Assembly (NCBI RefSeq): GCF_029223865.1
Contig: NZ_CP119520.1
Span: 1-64,000, forward strand
Length of the DNA: 64,000 nt
Reading direction: 5' to 3'
DNA from: Telluria mixta
GTDB taxonomy: Bacteria; Pseudomonadota; Gammaproteobacteria; Burkholderiales; Burkholderiaceae_D
In this document: one piece after another, positions 36,466-49,303 of the stretch
Layout of the letters: the number at the start of each line of letters is the position of its first letter
How positions within the stretch are numbered: the stretch's first letter is position 1
Notes under the pieces: model-generated
Database searches by the model: none
What the model was told of the DNA's origin: nothing
What the model saw: only the letters and a program-made list of their open reading frames with translations
Program-made: the position numbers and the translations under genes

Positions 36466-37584
36466 ATGTTCCAACGCTCTTCCAGGCTGTGCGCCGCGCT
36501 GCTGGCCGGCCTGTCCATCACCACGCTCGCCGGCGCCGCCGGCCCCGACAGCCGCGCGGACGCCGTGAAAATCATCGCCGACATGCGCCGCATCGTCACG
36601 CCGCAAGGCGTCGAGCAGACGCGCGCCGTGCGCATCGGCGGGATCGACCAGTGGATCAGCGTGCGCGGCACGGACCGGCGCAATCCGGTACTGCTGTTCC
36701 TGCACGGCGGCCCTGGCTATGTGGCGATGCCGACGAGCTGGTATTTCCAGCGCGGCTGGGAAGAATATTTCACGGTCGTGCAATGGGACCAGCGCGGCGC
36801 CGGCAAGACGTATGCCGCCAACGATCCGGCCAGGGTCGCGCCCACGATGACGCGGGCGCGCATGCTGGCCGACGCCGAAGAGATGGTGGCGTTCCTGCGC
36901 AAGGAATTCGGCAAGGACCGCATCTTCGTGCTGGGCCACTCGTGGGGTTCGTCGCTGGGCATCCAGATCGCGCAGCGCCATCCGGACTGGCTGCACGCCT
37001 ACATCGGCATCGGCCAGGTCACGGATGCGATGGAGAGCGAACGGCGCAGCTGGCAGTACACGATGGATGCGGCGCGCAAGGAAGGCAACCAGGACGCCAT
37101 ACGCGAACTGGCCTCGATCGCACCCTACGCCGCGCCGGGCAAGCCGCTCGTGCTGAAGGATCTGTACCTGCAGCGCAAATGGCTCGCGCGCTACGGCGGC
37201 GCCGTGTACGGCCGCACCGGGACCGACGCCGAATCGGCGGCCGCGAAGCTGGCGCCGGAATATACGGATGCCGATCTGAAGACGATGTGGGACGGCACGG
37301 AGTTCTCGTCGAGCCGCATGCTGACGGACGTACTGACGCAGGACTTCAGCGTCTACACGACCTTCCGCTGCCCCATCGTCATCTTCAACGGCCGGCACGA
37401 CTACAACGTGTCGGCGTCGGCCACGGCGGAGTGGTTCGCGAAGGTGAAGGCGCCTTCGAAGCAGCTCGTGTGGTTCGAGGATTCCGCCCACGAGATCTTC
37501 AACGAGGAGCCGGGCAAGACGCTGGTCTCGCTGGTGCGGTATGCGCGGCCGTTTGCCGAGAAGGCCGGCGACGTGGCGCCATAA
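36466..37584 (+). CDS. Exported alpha/beta hydrolase, proline iminopeptidase-like
   Basis: This 372-residue protein has a Sec signal peptide (MFQRSSRLCAALLAGLSITTLAGAA). The alpha/beta-hydrolase features are the oxyanion loop HGGPGYV, WDQRGAGKT, the nucleophile elbow GHSWGSSLG (Ser), and late acid and base residues (NGRHDYNV, DSAHEIF). HGGPG plus DQRGAGKS-like motifs are typical of the proline iminopeptidase (S33) group. The periplasmic substrate is unknown. It is divergent from prpB and shares the regulatory region; AAGGAC precedes the ATG. Confidence 0.85.
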   Translation: MFQRSSRLCAALLAGLSITTLAGAAGPDSRADAVKIIADMRRIVTPQGVEQTRAVRIGGIDQWISVRGTDRRNPVLLFLHGGPGYVAMPTSWYFQRGWEEYFTVVQWDQRGAGKTYAANDPARVAPTMTRARMLADAEEMVAFLRKEFGKDRIFVLGHSWGSSLGIQIAQRHPDWLHAYIGIGQVTDAMESERRSWQYTMDAARKEGNQDAIRELASIAPYAAPGKPLVLKDLYLQRKWLARYGGAVYGRTGTDAESAAAKLAPEYTDADLKTMWDGTEFSSSRMLTDVLTQDFSVYTTFRCPIVIFNGRHDYNVSASATAEWFAKVKAPSKQLVWFEDSAHEIFNEEPGKTLVSLVRYARPFAEKAGDVAP

Positions 37585-37590
37585 AAGAAA

Positions 37591-37618
37591 AAACCCGCAC
37601 GCGGGTGCGTGCGGGTTT
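37591..37618. terminator. Bidirectional terminator between hydrolase and actP
   Basis: Arms AAACCCGCACGC and GCGTGCGGGTTT form a perfect 12-bp stem with loop GGGT between the two convergent genes. An A-rich stretch before the stem supplies the U-tract for the minus-strand transcript. Confidence 0.88.
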
Positions 37619-37635
37619 CATGGATCGGGGTTCGA

Positions 37636-39303
37636 TCAGTGTGCCGACGCTGCGGCAGCGCCGATACCGGTTTCCGAACGCACTTCCTGTGCTTCGTAGC
37701 CGGCCTTGTCGATGGCGGCACGCGGGCTCTTGTCGGTGATCGAGAACAGCCACACGCCGACGAAGCCGACGGTCATCGAGAACAGCGCCGGCGACGTGTA
37801 CGGGAAGATCTCGTGCGCATTGTGGAAGACGTCGACCCACACGGACTTCGACAGCAGCGTCAGGATGACGGCGGTCGCCAGGCCCAGGAAGCCGCCCACG
37901 GTCGCGCCGCGGGTGGTGCACTTGCTCCACAGGACGGACATGAACAGCACCGGGAAGTTGGCCGAAGCCGCGATCGCGAAGGCCAGCGAGACCATGAAGG
38001 CCACGTTGATCGTCTCGAACACATAGCCCAGGAAGACGGCGACGATGCCCAGGCAGACCGTCGTGATCCTCGACACGCGCAGTTCGCTGCCCGGAGCCGG
38101 CTGGCCCTTCTTGATGACGGTGGCGTACAGGTCGTGCGACACGGCCGAGGCGCCCGACAGGGTCAGGCCGGCCACGACGGCCAGGATCGTTGCGAACGCG
38201 ACAGCCGAGATGAAGCCGAGGAAGACGTCGCCGCCGACGGCGCTCGCCAGGTGCACGGCCGCCATGTTGTTACCGCCCAGCAGTTTGCCGGCAGCGTCCT
38301 TGAACGCCGGATTCGTACCGACCAGCACGATTGCGCCGAAGCCGATGATGAAGGTCAGGATGTAGAAGTAGCCGATCCAGGTGGTCGCCCACAGCACCGA
38401 TTTGCGTGCTTCCTTGGCGCTCGGGACGGTGAAGAAACGCATCAGGATGTGCGGCAGGCCGGCGGTACCGAACATCAGCGCCATGCCGAACGAGATGCCG
38501 GAGATCGGATCCTTGATGAAGCCGCCCGGGCCCATGATCGCGTCTTTCTTGCTGTGCACTTCGACGGCCTTGGCGAACAGCGCTTCCGGGCTGAAGTTGT
38601 ACATGGCCAGCACGGAGAACGCCATGAACGAGGCGCCAGCCAGCAGCATCACGGCCTTGATGATCTGCACCCAGGTCGTCGCGGTCATGCCGCCGAACAG
38701 CACGTAGACCATCATCAGCACGCCGACGAGCACGACGGCGATGCCGTAGTCCAGGCCGAACAGCAGCTTGATCAGCTGGCCGGCGCCGACCATCTGCGCG
38801 ATCAGGTAGAACAGCACGGTGACGAGCGTGCCCGAGGCGGCGAACATGCGCACCGGCTTCTGCGCGAAGCGGTAGGCGGCCACGTCGGCGAATGTGAAGC
38901 GGCCCAGGTTGCGCAGGCGCTCGGCCATCAGGAACGTGATGACGGGCCAGCCGACGAGGAAGCCGATCGCATAGATCAGGCCGTCGAAGCCGTTCGCGAA
39001 CACGGCGGCGGAAATGCCGAGGAACGACGCGGCCGACATGTAGTCGCCGGCGATCGCCAGGCCGTTCTGGAAGCCGGTGATGCCGCCGCCGGCCGTGTAG
39101 AAGTCGGAGGCGGAACGGGTGCGGGCGGCGGCCCACTTGGTGATGAACAGCGTGAAGATCACGAATGCGGCGAACATCGTGATCGCGGTCCAGTTGGTCG
39201 CCTGTTTCTGCGCCTGGCCCAGGTCGGGTGCGGCGATGACGGCGCCGGCGGCGGCCAGCAGCGCCGCGGCGGCGGCGCTCTTCATGAGGGTCGTGTTCTT
39301 CAT
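37636..39303 (-). CDS. actP: Sodium:solute symporter, cation/acetate symporter ActP-like
   Basis: This 555-residue inner-membrane transporter belongs to the sodium:solute symporter family. An N-terminal hydrophobic signal-like segment (residues 5-25) is followed by about 13 membrane helices; [34 protein letters not shown] is the SSF signature region. ActP relatives take up acetate and other short-chain monocarboxylates. Placed between the prp genes and prpR, it may import propionate. It overlaps the DUF485 gene by 4 bases. The start [10 protein letters not shown] was preferred over a longer frame inside the upstream gene. Confidence 0.9.
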   Translation of the reverse strand: MKNTTLMKSAAAAALLAAAGAVIAAPDLGQAQKQATNWTAITMFAAFVIFTLFITKWAAARTRSASDFYTAGGGITGFQNGLAIAGDYMSAASFLGISAAVFANGFDGLIYAIGFLVGWPVITFLMAERLRNLGRFTFADVAAYRFAQKPVRMFAASGTLVTVLFYLIAQMVGAGQLIKLLFGLDYGIAVVLVGVLMMVYVLFGGMTATTWVQIIKAVMLLAGASFMAFSVLAMYNFSPEALFAKAVEVHSKKDAIMGPGGFIKDPISGISFGMALMFGTAGLPHILMRFFTVPSAKEARKSVLWATTWIGYFYILTFIIGFGAIVLVGTNPAFKDAAGKLLGGNNMAAVHLASAVGGDVFLGFISAVAFATILAVVAGLTLSGASAVSHDLYATVIKKGQPAPGSELRVSRITTVCLGIVAVFLGYVFETINVAFMVSLAFAIAASANFPVLFMSVLWSKCTTRGATVGGFLGLATAVILTLLSKSVWVDVFHNAHEIFPYTSPALFSMTVGFVGVWLFSITDKSPRAAIDKAGYEAQEVRSETGIGAAAASAH

Positions 39304-39629
39304 GCGCGCACCTTTTCCTTGCCGGAGGCAGCGTTGCGTTGGATGGCGTCGGTCAGCGCGTCGAATTCGCTGTTGGCGCGGCGCACGTAGATGCCGGTGA
39401 CCGCGATGGTGAACAGGATCACGAACAGACCCAGCGGCACGCCCCACGACATGACGCCGTCGCCGATCTTCGAGGCCATGAACTGCTTGTCGAAGGCGTT
39501 CAGGCAGGTGAAGCCGTAGTACGCGATCATCACGAGCCAGGTCAGCGTCCAGCCGTAGCGGGAACGTGTCTTGACGAGCTTTTGGTAATTCGGGTCTGCT
39601 TTGACCCGCTGGACGATGTCATCTTCCAC
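39300..39629 (-). CDS. DUF485 family membrane protein (YjcH-like)
   Basis: This is a 109-residue protein with two membrane segments (about 25-45 and 60-85). It belongs to the DUF485/YjcH family that almost always precedes actP. I chose the GTG start ([15 protein letters not shown]) because GGAG lies 7 bases upstream; a TTG at 39641 would place that site inside the coding sequence. The function is thought to be accessory to the symporter but is not established. Confidence 0.88.
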   Translation of the reverse strand: MEDDIVQRVKADPNYQKLVKTRSRYGWTLTWLVMIAYYGFTCLNAFDKQFMASKIGDGVMSWGVPLGLFVILFTIAVTGIYVRRANSEFDALTDAIQRNAASGKEKVRA

Positions 39630-39741
39630 TTTTGTCTCCAATCTTCTAGTAATGCGCCGCTCAGGTTGACGGGCTGGTATCGATCCTAAGTGGGCCGCCT
39701 TACCCGATTCTTACGGCTCGCGTAAATGTTTGCGCCCAACC

Positions 39742-39767
39742 GTTTCAGCGTGAAACCGGATTGAAAC
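39742..39767 (+). promoter_or_regulatory. Candidate PrpR binding site upstream of prpR
   Basis: GTTTCA-GCG-TGAAAC (39742-39756), five bases, then TGAAACATG repeats the composite site found upstream of prpB, in the same orientation relative to the downstream gene. It ends 30 bases before the preferred prpR ATG, close enough for autorepression, and lies in the region shared with the divergent DUF485-actP pair. A second inverted repeat, GTTGCA (39772) and TGCAAC (39792), lies between it and the ATG. Confidence 0.7.
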
Positions 39768-39797
39768 ATGCGTTGCACATTCATGTACACTTGCAAC

Positions 39798-41411
<1,614 letters not shown>

Positions 41412-41559
41412 CGCCGGGTCGATCTTTAATTCCGACCAACCCACACATCCGCGAAAAGCCGTATTATTATTTTTTTACTACGGCCTGGTGCCCGACCGGT
41501 GCCAGCTTTCCGATGCGCCACCCATGAGGTAGCGCACCGCCCGTCCGCACGGAGGCAAT

Positions 41560-42954
41560 ATGCAAGACTTGTCGCAAGCTGCACTGTTTTCGCTGATCGG
41601 CAACACCCCCATGGTGGAAGTGACCCGCATGGACACGGGCCCCTGCCGCCTGTTCCTCAAGCTCGAATCCCAGAACCCCGGCGGTTCCATCAAGGACCGC
41701 GTCGGCCGCGCCATGATCGAGGCGGCGGAGCGCGACGGCCGCCTGCAGCCCGGCGGCACCGTCGTCGAAGCGACGGCCGGCAACACGGGGCTGGGCCTCG
41801 CGCTCGTCGCGCGCATCAAGGGTTACCGCGTCGTGCTCGTCGTGCCGGACAAGATGGCGTCCGAAAAAATCCTGCACCTGAAAGCCCTCGGCGCCGAGAT
41901 CCACCTCACCCGCTCCGACGTGGGCAAAGGGCACCCCGAGTACTACCAGGACTACGCGGCGCGGCTCGCGCGCGAGATTCCCGGCGCCTGGTTCGCCGAC
42001 CAGTTCAACAATCCCGCCAACCCGACCGCGCACGAGACCACCACCGCGCCCGAGACCACCACCGCGCCCGAGATCTGGGACCAGATGCGCCATGAACTGG
42101 ACGCCATCGTCGTGGGTGTCGGCTCGTCCGGCACGTTGACGGGCCTGTCGCGCTTTTTCGCGCGCGTGCAGCCGGACCTGGAATTCGTGCTGGCCGATCC
42201 GCAGGGCTCGATCCTGGCCGACTATATCAAGACGGGACAAGTCAGCGACGTCTCCGGCTCCTGGGCCGTCGAAGGCATCGGCGAGGATTTCATCCCGTCC
42301 ATTGCCGACATGTCGCGCGTGAAGACGGCATATTCCATCAGCGACGAGGAAAGCTTCAACACGGCGCGCGAACTGCTGCGCCAGGAAGGCATCCTGGCCG
42401 GTTCCTCGACGGGCACCCTGCTCGCGGCCGCGCTGCGTTACTGCCGCGCGCAGACGACGCCCAAGCGCGTCGTGACCTTCGTCTGCGACACGGGCACGCG
42501 CTATTTGACCAAGGTGTACAGCGACGGCTGGATGGTCGACCAGGGCCTGCTGCACCGGCCCCGCATGGGCGATCTGCGCGACCTGATCGGCCGCCGCTTC
42601 GACGACGGTGAAGTCATCACCGTGTCCCCGACCGATACCCTGCTGACCGCCTTCAACCGCATGCGCAGCGCCGACCTCGCGCAGATGCCGGTCATCGACA
42701 AGGGCAAGCTCGTGGGCCTGATCGACGAGTCCGACCTGCTGCTGCACGTGACCAGTGACAGGGAACACTTCAAGGCGCCGGTGTCCGGTACGATGACATC
42801 CGACCTGCAGACGCTGGCGCCCTCCGCGAGCATGCAACAGCTGCGCGACATCCTCGACCGCGGCCTGACCGCCGTCATCGTCGACGGCGACCGTTTCTAC
42901 GGCCTGATCACCCGCTTCGACCTTCTCAACCATCTGCGCAGGACTCTCACGTGA
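41560..42954 (+). CDS. cbs: Cystathionine beta-synthase with C-terminal CBS domains
   Basis: This 464-residue PLP enzyme of the OASS/CBS superfamily makes cystathionine from serine (or acetylserine) and homocysteine. The PLP lysine is K45 in NPGGSIKDRVG; GNTGLGLALVA and GSSGTLTGLSRFF bind the cofactor phosphate. Two CBS motifs occupy about 335-464 (TVSPTDTLLTAFNRM, DLQTLAPSASMQQLRDIL). Residues 159-170 are a tandem ETTTAP duplication in a motif that is normally a single HETTTGPEIW-like copy. GGAGG sits 4 bases before the ATG. It overlaps the next gene by 4 bases (GTGA). Confidence 0.92.
   Translation: MQDLSQAALFSLIGNTPMVEVTRMDTGPCRLFLKLESQNPGGSIKDRVGRAMIEAAERDGRLQPGGTVVEATAGNTGLGLALVARIKGYRVVLVVPDKMASEKILHLKALGAEIHLTRSDVGKGHPEYYQDYAARLAREIPGAWFADQFNNPANPTAHETTTAPETTTAPEIWDQMRHELDAIVVGVGSSGTLTGLSRFFARVQPDLEFVLADPQGSILADYIKTGQVSDVSGSWAVEGIGEDFIPSIADMSRVKTAYSISDEESFNTARELLRQEGILAGSSTGTLLAAALRYCRAQTTPKRVVTFVCDTGTRYLTKVYSDGWMVDQGLLHRPRMGDLRDLIGRRFDDGEVITVSPTDTLLTAFNRMRSADLAQMPVIDKGKLVGLIDESDLLLHVTSDREHFKAPVSGTMTSDLQTLAPSASMQQLRDILDRGLTAVIVDGDRFYGLITRFDLLNHLRRTLT
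42034..42069 (+). repeat. In-frame 18-bp tandem duplication inside the cystathionine beta-synthase gene
   Basis: The 18-mer GAGACCACCACCGCGCCC occurs twice in direct succession (42034-42051 and 42052-42069) with no mismatch, adding six residues (ETTTAP) without a frameshift. Perfect identity suggests a recent event. Confidence 0.95.
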
Positions 42955-44135
42955 GCCATTCAGACGACAACCAGCAACGCCACATCGCCACGCGCGTCAT
43001 TCACGGCGGCCAGGCGCCCGACCCCACGACGGGCGCCGTGATGCCGCCCATTTACGCGACATCGACCTTTGCCCAGGAAAGCCCGGGCGTGCACAAGGGA
43101 CTGGACTACGGCCGCTCGCACAACCCGACCCGCTGGGCGCTGGAGCGCTGCGTGGCCGACATCGAAAGCGGCGGCGCCGCGTACGCGTTCGCATCCGGCC
43201 TCGCGGCCATCGCGGCCGTACTCGAACTGCTGCCGGCCGGCTCGCACATCGTGGCCGGCGACGACATGTACGGCGGCACCTACCGGCTGTTCGAGCGCGT
43301 GCGCCGCGCCAGCGCCGGCCACGATTTCACGTACGTCGACCTGACGGACCCGCTGGCGCTCGCGAACGCGCTGCGGCCGGAGACGAAGATGGTGTGGGTC
43401 GAGACACCGACGAACCCGATGCTCAAGCTGGCCGACCTGCATGCGATCGCGCAGCTGTGCCGCGAGCGCGGCGTGATGACGGTGTGCGACAACACGTTCG
43501 CGAGCCCCATCAACCAGCGGCCGCTGGAACTGGGCATCGACATCGTCGTGCACTCGACGACGAAGTACATGAACGGCCACTCGGACGTCATCGGCGGCGT
43601 CGCCGTCGTCGGTGGACACGCGCACCAGCAGGCGTGGCGCGAGCGCCTTGGCTTCATCCAGAATGCCGTCGGCGCCATCCAGGGACCGTTCGACAGTTTC
43701 CTCGTCCTCCGCGGGATCAAGACGCTGGCCCTGCGCGTGGAACGCAGCAACAGCAACGCGCTCGACCTGGCGCAGTGGCTGCAGGGCAAGGCAAGGGTGC
43801 GGCACGTCTACTACCCTGGCCTGGCATCGCATCCGCAGCACGAATTGGCAAGACGCCAGATGCACGGCTACGGCGGCATCATTTCCATCGATCTCGACAC
43901 GGACATCGCCGGCGCCCGCCGTTTCCTGGAACAGTGCGAGATCTTCACCCTGGCCGAGAGCCTGGGCGGCGTCGAGAGCCTGATCGAGCATCCGGCCATC
44001 ATGACACATGCGACCATTCCGGCGGACCAGCGGGCGCGGCTCGGGATCGGCGACGGGTTGATCCGGTTATCCGTCGGGATCGAGCACGTGGAGGACCAGC
44101 GGGCTGACCTGGCGCGGGCGTTGGCGGCGATTTAA
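42951..44135 (+). CDS. Cystathionine gamma-lyase / Cys-Met metabolism PLP enzyme
   Basis: This 394-residue fold-type I PLP enzyme has the PLP lysine at K205 (HSTTKYMNGHSDVIGG), along with YATSTFAQ, YGRSHNPTRWALE, ASGLAAIAAVL, VWVETPTNP and SLGGVESLIEHPA. It uses a GTG start that overlaps the stop of the synthase gene. With that partner it completes reverse transsulfuration from homocysteine to cysteine, releasing 2-oxobutyrate. A gamma-synthase or beta-lyase role cannot be excluded from sequence alone, but the pairing favours gamma-lyase. Confidence 0.9.
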   Translation: MSHSDDNQQRHIATRVIHGGQAPDPTTGAVMPPIYATSTFAQESPGVHKGLDYGRSHNPTRWALERCVADIESGGAAYAFASGLAAIAAVLELLPAGSHIVAGDDMYGGTYRLFERVRRASAGHDFTYVDLTDPLALANALRPETKMVWVETPTNPMLKLADLHAIAQLCRERGVMTVCDNTFASPINQRPLELGIDIVVHSTTKYMNGHSDVIGGVAVVGGHAHQQAWRERLGFIQNAVGAIQGPFDSFLVLRGIKTLALRVERSNSNALDLAQWLQGKARVRHVYYPGLASHPQHELARRQMHGYGGIISIDLDTDIAGARRFLEQCEIFTLAESLGGVESLIEHPAIMTHATIPADQRARLGIGDGLIRLSVGIEHVEDQRADLARALAAI

Positions 44136-44150
44136 GACGAGGCGCACGCA

Positions 44151-44237
44151 CGTCGTCCCCGCGAAGGCGGGGACCCAAGTTCTGCATGCGCTGTCGAAAC
44201 GCGTGCACATTGGATTCCCGCCTTCGCGGGAATGACG
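44151..44237. repeat. REP pair (BIME-like), second copy
   Basis: Two inverted 28-bp palindromic units (44151-44178 and 44210-44237), with stems on CCCCGC/GCGGGG and TTCCCGC/GCGGGAA and the same CGTC... CCAA edges as the copy at 30961. The spacer starts GTTCTGCATGCGC, nearly the same as in the first copy. It lies between convergent genes and may also act as a bidirectional terminator. Confidence 0.82.
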
Positions 44238-44258
44238 TTGATAAGAGTTGCCGGCTCC

Positions 44259-45884
44259 TCAGACGTACGCCGGTGCCGGCAGCGCAAGACCCGGCTCGTC
44301 CTGGCTGTCGTCGACGAGCACGTGACGCGTCATCTCGCCCCCGCGCACACGGAACGTGGACACCACGTCCGTCAACTCTTCCGCCTGCGCCCGCATCGTG
44401 GCCGCCGCGGCGGCCGCCTGCTCGACCATCGCGGCATTCTGCTGCGTCGCCTCGTCCATCTCGGCGATGACGCCGCGCACGCGCGCGATGCCGGCCGCCT
44501 GTTCCGAACTGGCGCCGTCGATCGCGTGCAGCAGGTCGGCCACCTGCTGGACACGGTCGAGGATCTCGCGCATCGTGTCGCCCGCCGCGCTGGCGATGCC
44601 GGCGCCGGACGCGATGGCCAGCGTCGACTCGCCGATCAGGTGCTTGATTTCTTTTGCTGCCGATGCGGAATGCTGGGCCAGGTTGCGCACCTCGCCGGCA
44701 ACCACCGCAAAGCCGCGGCCCTGCTCGCCCGCACGCGCCGCTTCGACGGCCGCGTTCAGCGCCAGGATATTCGTCTGGAACGCGATCCCGTCGATCATCG
44801 CCGTGATGTCGCCGATGCGTGCGGCCGACTGGCGGATCGTCTCCATGCGCTCGACCATCTGCCCGACGGCGCCGGCACCGTCCTTCGCCACGCCGGACGC
44901 GGCCAGCGCGAGCTCGTTGGCGTCGTGGGCGTTCACGTGGTTCTGTTCGACGGCCTCGGTCAGGTCGGCCATCGCCTGCACGGTCGCATGCAGGCTGCGC
45001 GCCTGCGCTTCCGTGCGGTGCGACAGGTCGCGGTTGCCGGCCGCGATCTCGGCCGACGCGCCGTCGATCATGCGGGCGCTGTCCAGCACTTTCACGACGG
45101 TGGCCGACATGCCGTCCGTCATGTGGTTCAGCGCATCGAACAATCGGCCGATCTCGTCGCCTCTGGCGTGGTCGATGGTGGCGGCGAGATCGCCCGTCGC
45201 GACGCGCTCGGCCAGCACGACGGCATCCTGCAGCGGCGTCACGATGCTGCGCGTGAGCAGCCAGCCGGCGGCACAACCGACGAGCAGCGCGGCCACGCCG
45301 AATGCGGGCAACAGCACGCGGCTGAGGGCGAATGCCTGCGCGGACGTGGCGGCCAGCGCATGCGCCTCGCGGGTCTGCCAGGCCAGCAGCGCATCGAGTG
45401 CGCCCGTGTAGGCGTCGAAGGTCGTGGCCATGTCGCCGGCCGCCAGCTGCTCGACCTCCTGCGTCTTGCCGAGATCCTTTGCCTGGAACACCTGCCGGCG
45501 GACGTTCATGTAGGCGGCCTTGCGCTCGACGGCGGTGTCGATCAGCGCGCGCTCGCCCGGCATGGTCGGCAACGCCGCCAGCTTCGCTTCGAGCGCGGCC
45601 ACGTTCTTTTCGCCCTGCACGAGCATGGCCTGGAAATAATCGCCCGCCTCGAGGCTGTCGCTGCGGGCGATGGCGACCGCGCGCACGCCGTTCAGGCGCG
45701 TGACGCCCAGCAGCTCGGCCGTCAGCTGTTGCCGGGCCAGTTTATTGTTGACGAGGTCGTTCGTGATGGCGTCGGCGGCATGCATGCGCCACAGCGCGAC
45801 GAGGGAAATGATGACGATGGCAAGGGACACCACGGCAAAGGCGCCGATGATCTTGGTGCCGGTGGAAAGCTGTGCGAGTCGCAT
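44259..45884 (-). CDS. Methyl-accepting chemotaxis protein
   Basis: This is a 541-residue inner-membrane chemoreceptor. Membrane segment 1 is at about 12-32; a periplasmic four-helix-bundle-like sensor (about 33-190) follows; membrane segment 2 is at about 191-213; then a HAMP domain and a long cytoplasmic signalling helix pair. The hairpin tip [38 protein letters not shown] is the conserved CheA/CheW contact. No C-terminal CheR-tethering pentapeptide is present (the chain ends LPAPAYV). The ligand is unknown and no other chemotaxis gene is nearby. Confidence 0.93.
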   Translation of the reverse strand: MRLAQLSTGTKIIGAFAVVSLAIVIISLVALWRMHAADAITNDLVNNKLARQQLTAELLGVTRLNGVRAVAIARSDSLEAGDYFQAMLVQGEKNVAALEAKLAALPTMPGERALIDTAVERKAAYMNVRRQVFQAKDLGKTQEVEQLAAGDMATTFDAYTGALDALLAWQTREAHALAATSAQAFALSRVLLPAFGVAALLVGCAAGWLLTRSIVTPLQDAVVLAERVATGDLAATIDHARGDEIGRLFDALNHMTDGMSATVVKVLDSARMIDGASAEIAAGNRDLSHRTEAQARSLHATVQAMADLTEAVEQNHVNAHDANELALAASGVAKDGAGAVGQMVERMETIRQSAARIGDITAMIDGIAFQTNILALNAAVEAARAGEQGRGFAVVAGEVRNLAQHSASAAKEIKHLIGESTLAIASGAGIASAAGDTMREILDRVQQVADLLHAIDGASSEQAAGIARVRGVIAEMDEATQQNAAMVEQAAAAAATMRAQAEELTDVVSTFRVRGGEMTRHVLVDDSQDEPGLALPAPAYV

Positions 45885-45995
45885 GGGGCTATGTCCGGAT
45901 GGGAGGGATGCGACCGATTATAGAAATGCCTTATGACAACAAAATGACGATGTGTGACACCCATGCATTCTTTTGTGACATGAGAATGACGAAAA

Positions 45996-46020
45996 AAAAG
46001 CCCGCACAAGGCGGGCTTTT
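45996..46020 (-). terminator. Intrinsic terminator of clpA
   Basis: Perfect arms AAAAGCCCGC and GCGGGCTTTT with a 5-base loop lie 20 bases beyond the clpA stop. On the minus strand the stem is followed by a further run of T. Confidence 0.9.
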
Positions 46021-46040
46021 CTGCAGCGATACGGGATCGC

Positions 46041-48337
<2,297 letters not shown>

Positions 48338-48341
<4 letters not shown>

Positions 48342-48640
48342 ACTTCCTCCATCACGCACTGCAGGGGGTGGCCTGCCTTGCGCGCATGCGTTAATACAAA
48401 CTCCACTTTGGTACACGCTATATCTTTGGAAAACACGCCGCACACCCCTTTACCATGGCGGTGTACAGAAAGCATGATCTGCGTCGCCGTCTCGCGATCC
48501 TTGTTGAAGTACTCCTGAATGATGGCGACCACGAACTCCATCGGCGTGTAGTCGTCATTGAGCAACGCCACCTGATACAACGGAGGTGGCTTGACTGTCT
48601 GCCGCTCCAGCAGCTGTTCGGTATCGTGCTTGGTTGCCAT
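48338..48640 (-). CDS. clpS: ATP-dependent Clp protease adaptor ClpS
   Basis: This 100-residue adaptor delivers N-degron substrates to Clp[23 protein letters not shown] contains the conserved Asn-Asp-Asp that binds the substrate N-terminus, and [16 protein letters not shown] and the C-terminal helix fit the family. It is coupled to clpA by an ATGA overlap. Confidence 0.96.
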
Positions 48641-48856
48641 AGGGGTATTCTAAATTGCTTTCGATCTTCGTGTGTGCGGAAACTAACGCTCAAGGTAATC
48701 CCATTTGCTTTCCATCTTACGCGTTTTCCAGTTGGAGCGCAGATGGCGGTTCCATTGCGAAAATCAAGAGCTTGATTTTCAGCCACTATGTAAATTTTTA
48801 CAACGCGTGTTCAAAACCGCTTGACTTACGAGATTCTTGCGCCAACAATGCAGTTA

Positions 48857-48885
48857 TTGACATGTACTTATGTACTTGTTGATAA
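48857..48885 (+). promoter_or_regulatory. Sigma-70 promoter of the cold-shock gene
   Basis: TTGACA (48857-48862), a 17-base spacer and TGATAA (48880-48885) form an almost consensus promoter. The inferred start point near 48892 gives a leader of about 75 bases before the ATG, typical of cold-shock genes. Confidence 0.8.
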
Positions 48886-48908
48886 GAAGTGAGCAGGCTG
48901 AGGAGGGG

Positions 48909-48924
48909 GCAAGAAGCTTCTTGC
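48909..48924 (+). promoter_or_regulatory. Hairpin in the cold-shock gene leader
   Basis: GCAAGAAGCTTCTTGC is a perfect 16-bp palindrome within the transcribed leader, followed by TTTTAT. It could be a transcription attenuator or part of a temperature-sensitive structure. Confidence 0.55.
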
Positions 48925-48966
48925 TTTTATGGCTCGTGTGATTTGTTTTTAATCGAAGGTTATTTT

Positions 48967-49170
48967 ATGGCAACAGGTACTGTTAAGTGGTTCAATGATT
49001 CCAAAGGTTTTGGCTTCATCACCCCTGATGACGGCGGCGAAGATTTGTTCGCGCACTTCTCCGCGATCAATATGAACGGTTTTAAGACCCTCAAAGAAGG
49101 TCAAAAAGTCCAATTCGAAGTCACGCAAGGCCCGAAAGGCAAGCAAGCTTCCAACATCGTCGGCGCGTAA
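48967..49170 (+). CDS. Cold-shock domain protein (CspA family)
   Basis: This 67-residue single OB-fold RNA/DNA chaperone has RNP1 as KGFGFIT and RNP2 as DLFAHF. GAAGG precedes the ATG by 8 bases; a frame extension upstream lies in the leader and is rejected. The long structured leader suggests temperature or growth-phase control. A terminator follows immediately. Confidence 0.96.
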   Translation: MATGTVKWFNDSKGFGFITPDDGGEDLFAHFSAINMNGFKTLKEGQKVQFEVTQGPKGKQASNIVGA

Positions 49171-49190
49171 GCACCCTCCGGAAGCAAAGA

Positions 49191-49216
49191 ACCCCGCTTC
49201 GGCGGGGTTTTTTTTA
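49191..49216 (+). terminator. Intrinsic terminator of the cold-shock gene
   Basis: Arms ACCCCGC and GCGGGGT with loop TTCG are followed by eight T residues, 20 bases after the stop. Confidence 0.92.
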
Positions 49217-49250
49217 TGGTCCCGCCACCACGCATCATCCCCGCCTGCAA

Positions 49251-49280
49251 ACAAAAAAGCCCCGTACGCATACGGGGCTT
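49251..49280 (-). terminator. Intrinsic terminator of icd
   Basis: Arms AAGCCCCGTA and TACGGGGCTT with a 4-base loop are followed on the minus strand by a T run, just beyond the icd stop. Confidence 0.9.
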
Positions 49281-49303
49281 GATCTGCGTCAATAAGACCG
49301 CGC

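Larger units (their letters stand above)
48641..48966. other. AT-rich intergenic region between clpS and the cold-shock gene
   Basis: These 326 bases contain the divergent promoters. A clear sigma-70 promoter and a structured leader for the cold-shock gene occupy the right half. The left half is AT-rich with no credible frame or RNA gene. Confidence 0.7.

Noticed and set aside
41458..41484. Possible terminator after prpR (GCCGTA ... TACGGC around a T-run)
   Set aside because: The stem is only six pairs with a loop of about 14 bases, too weak to call.
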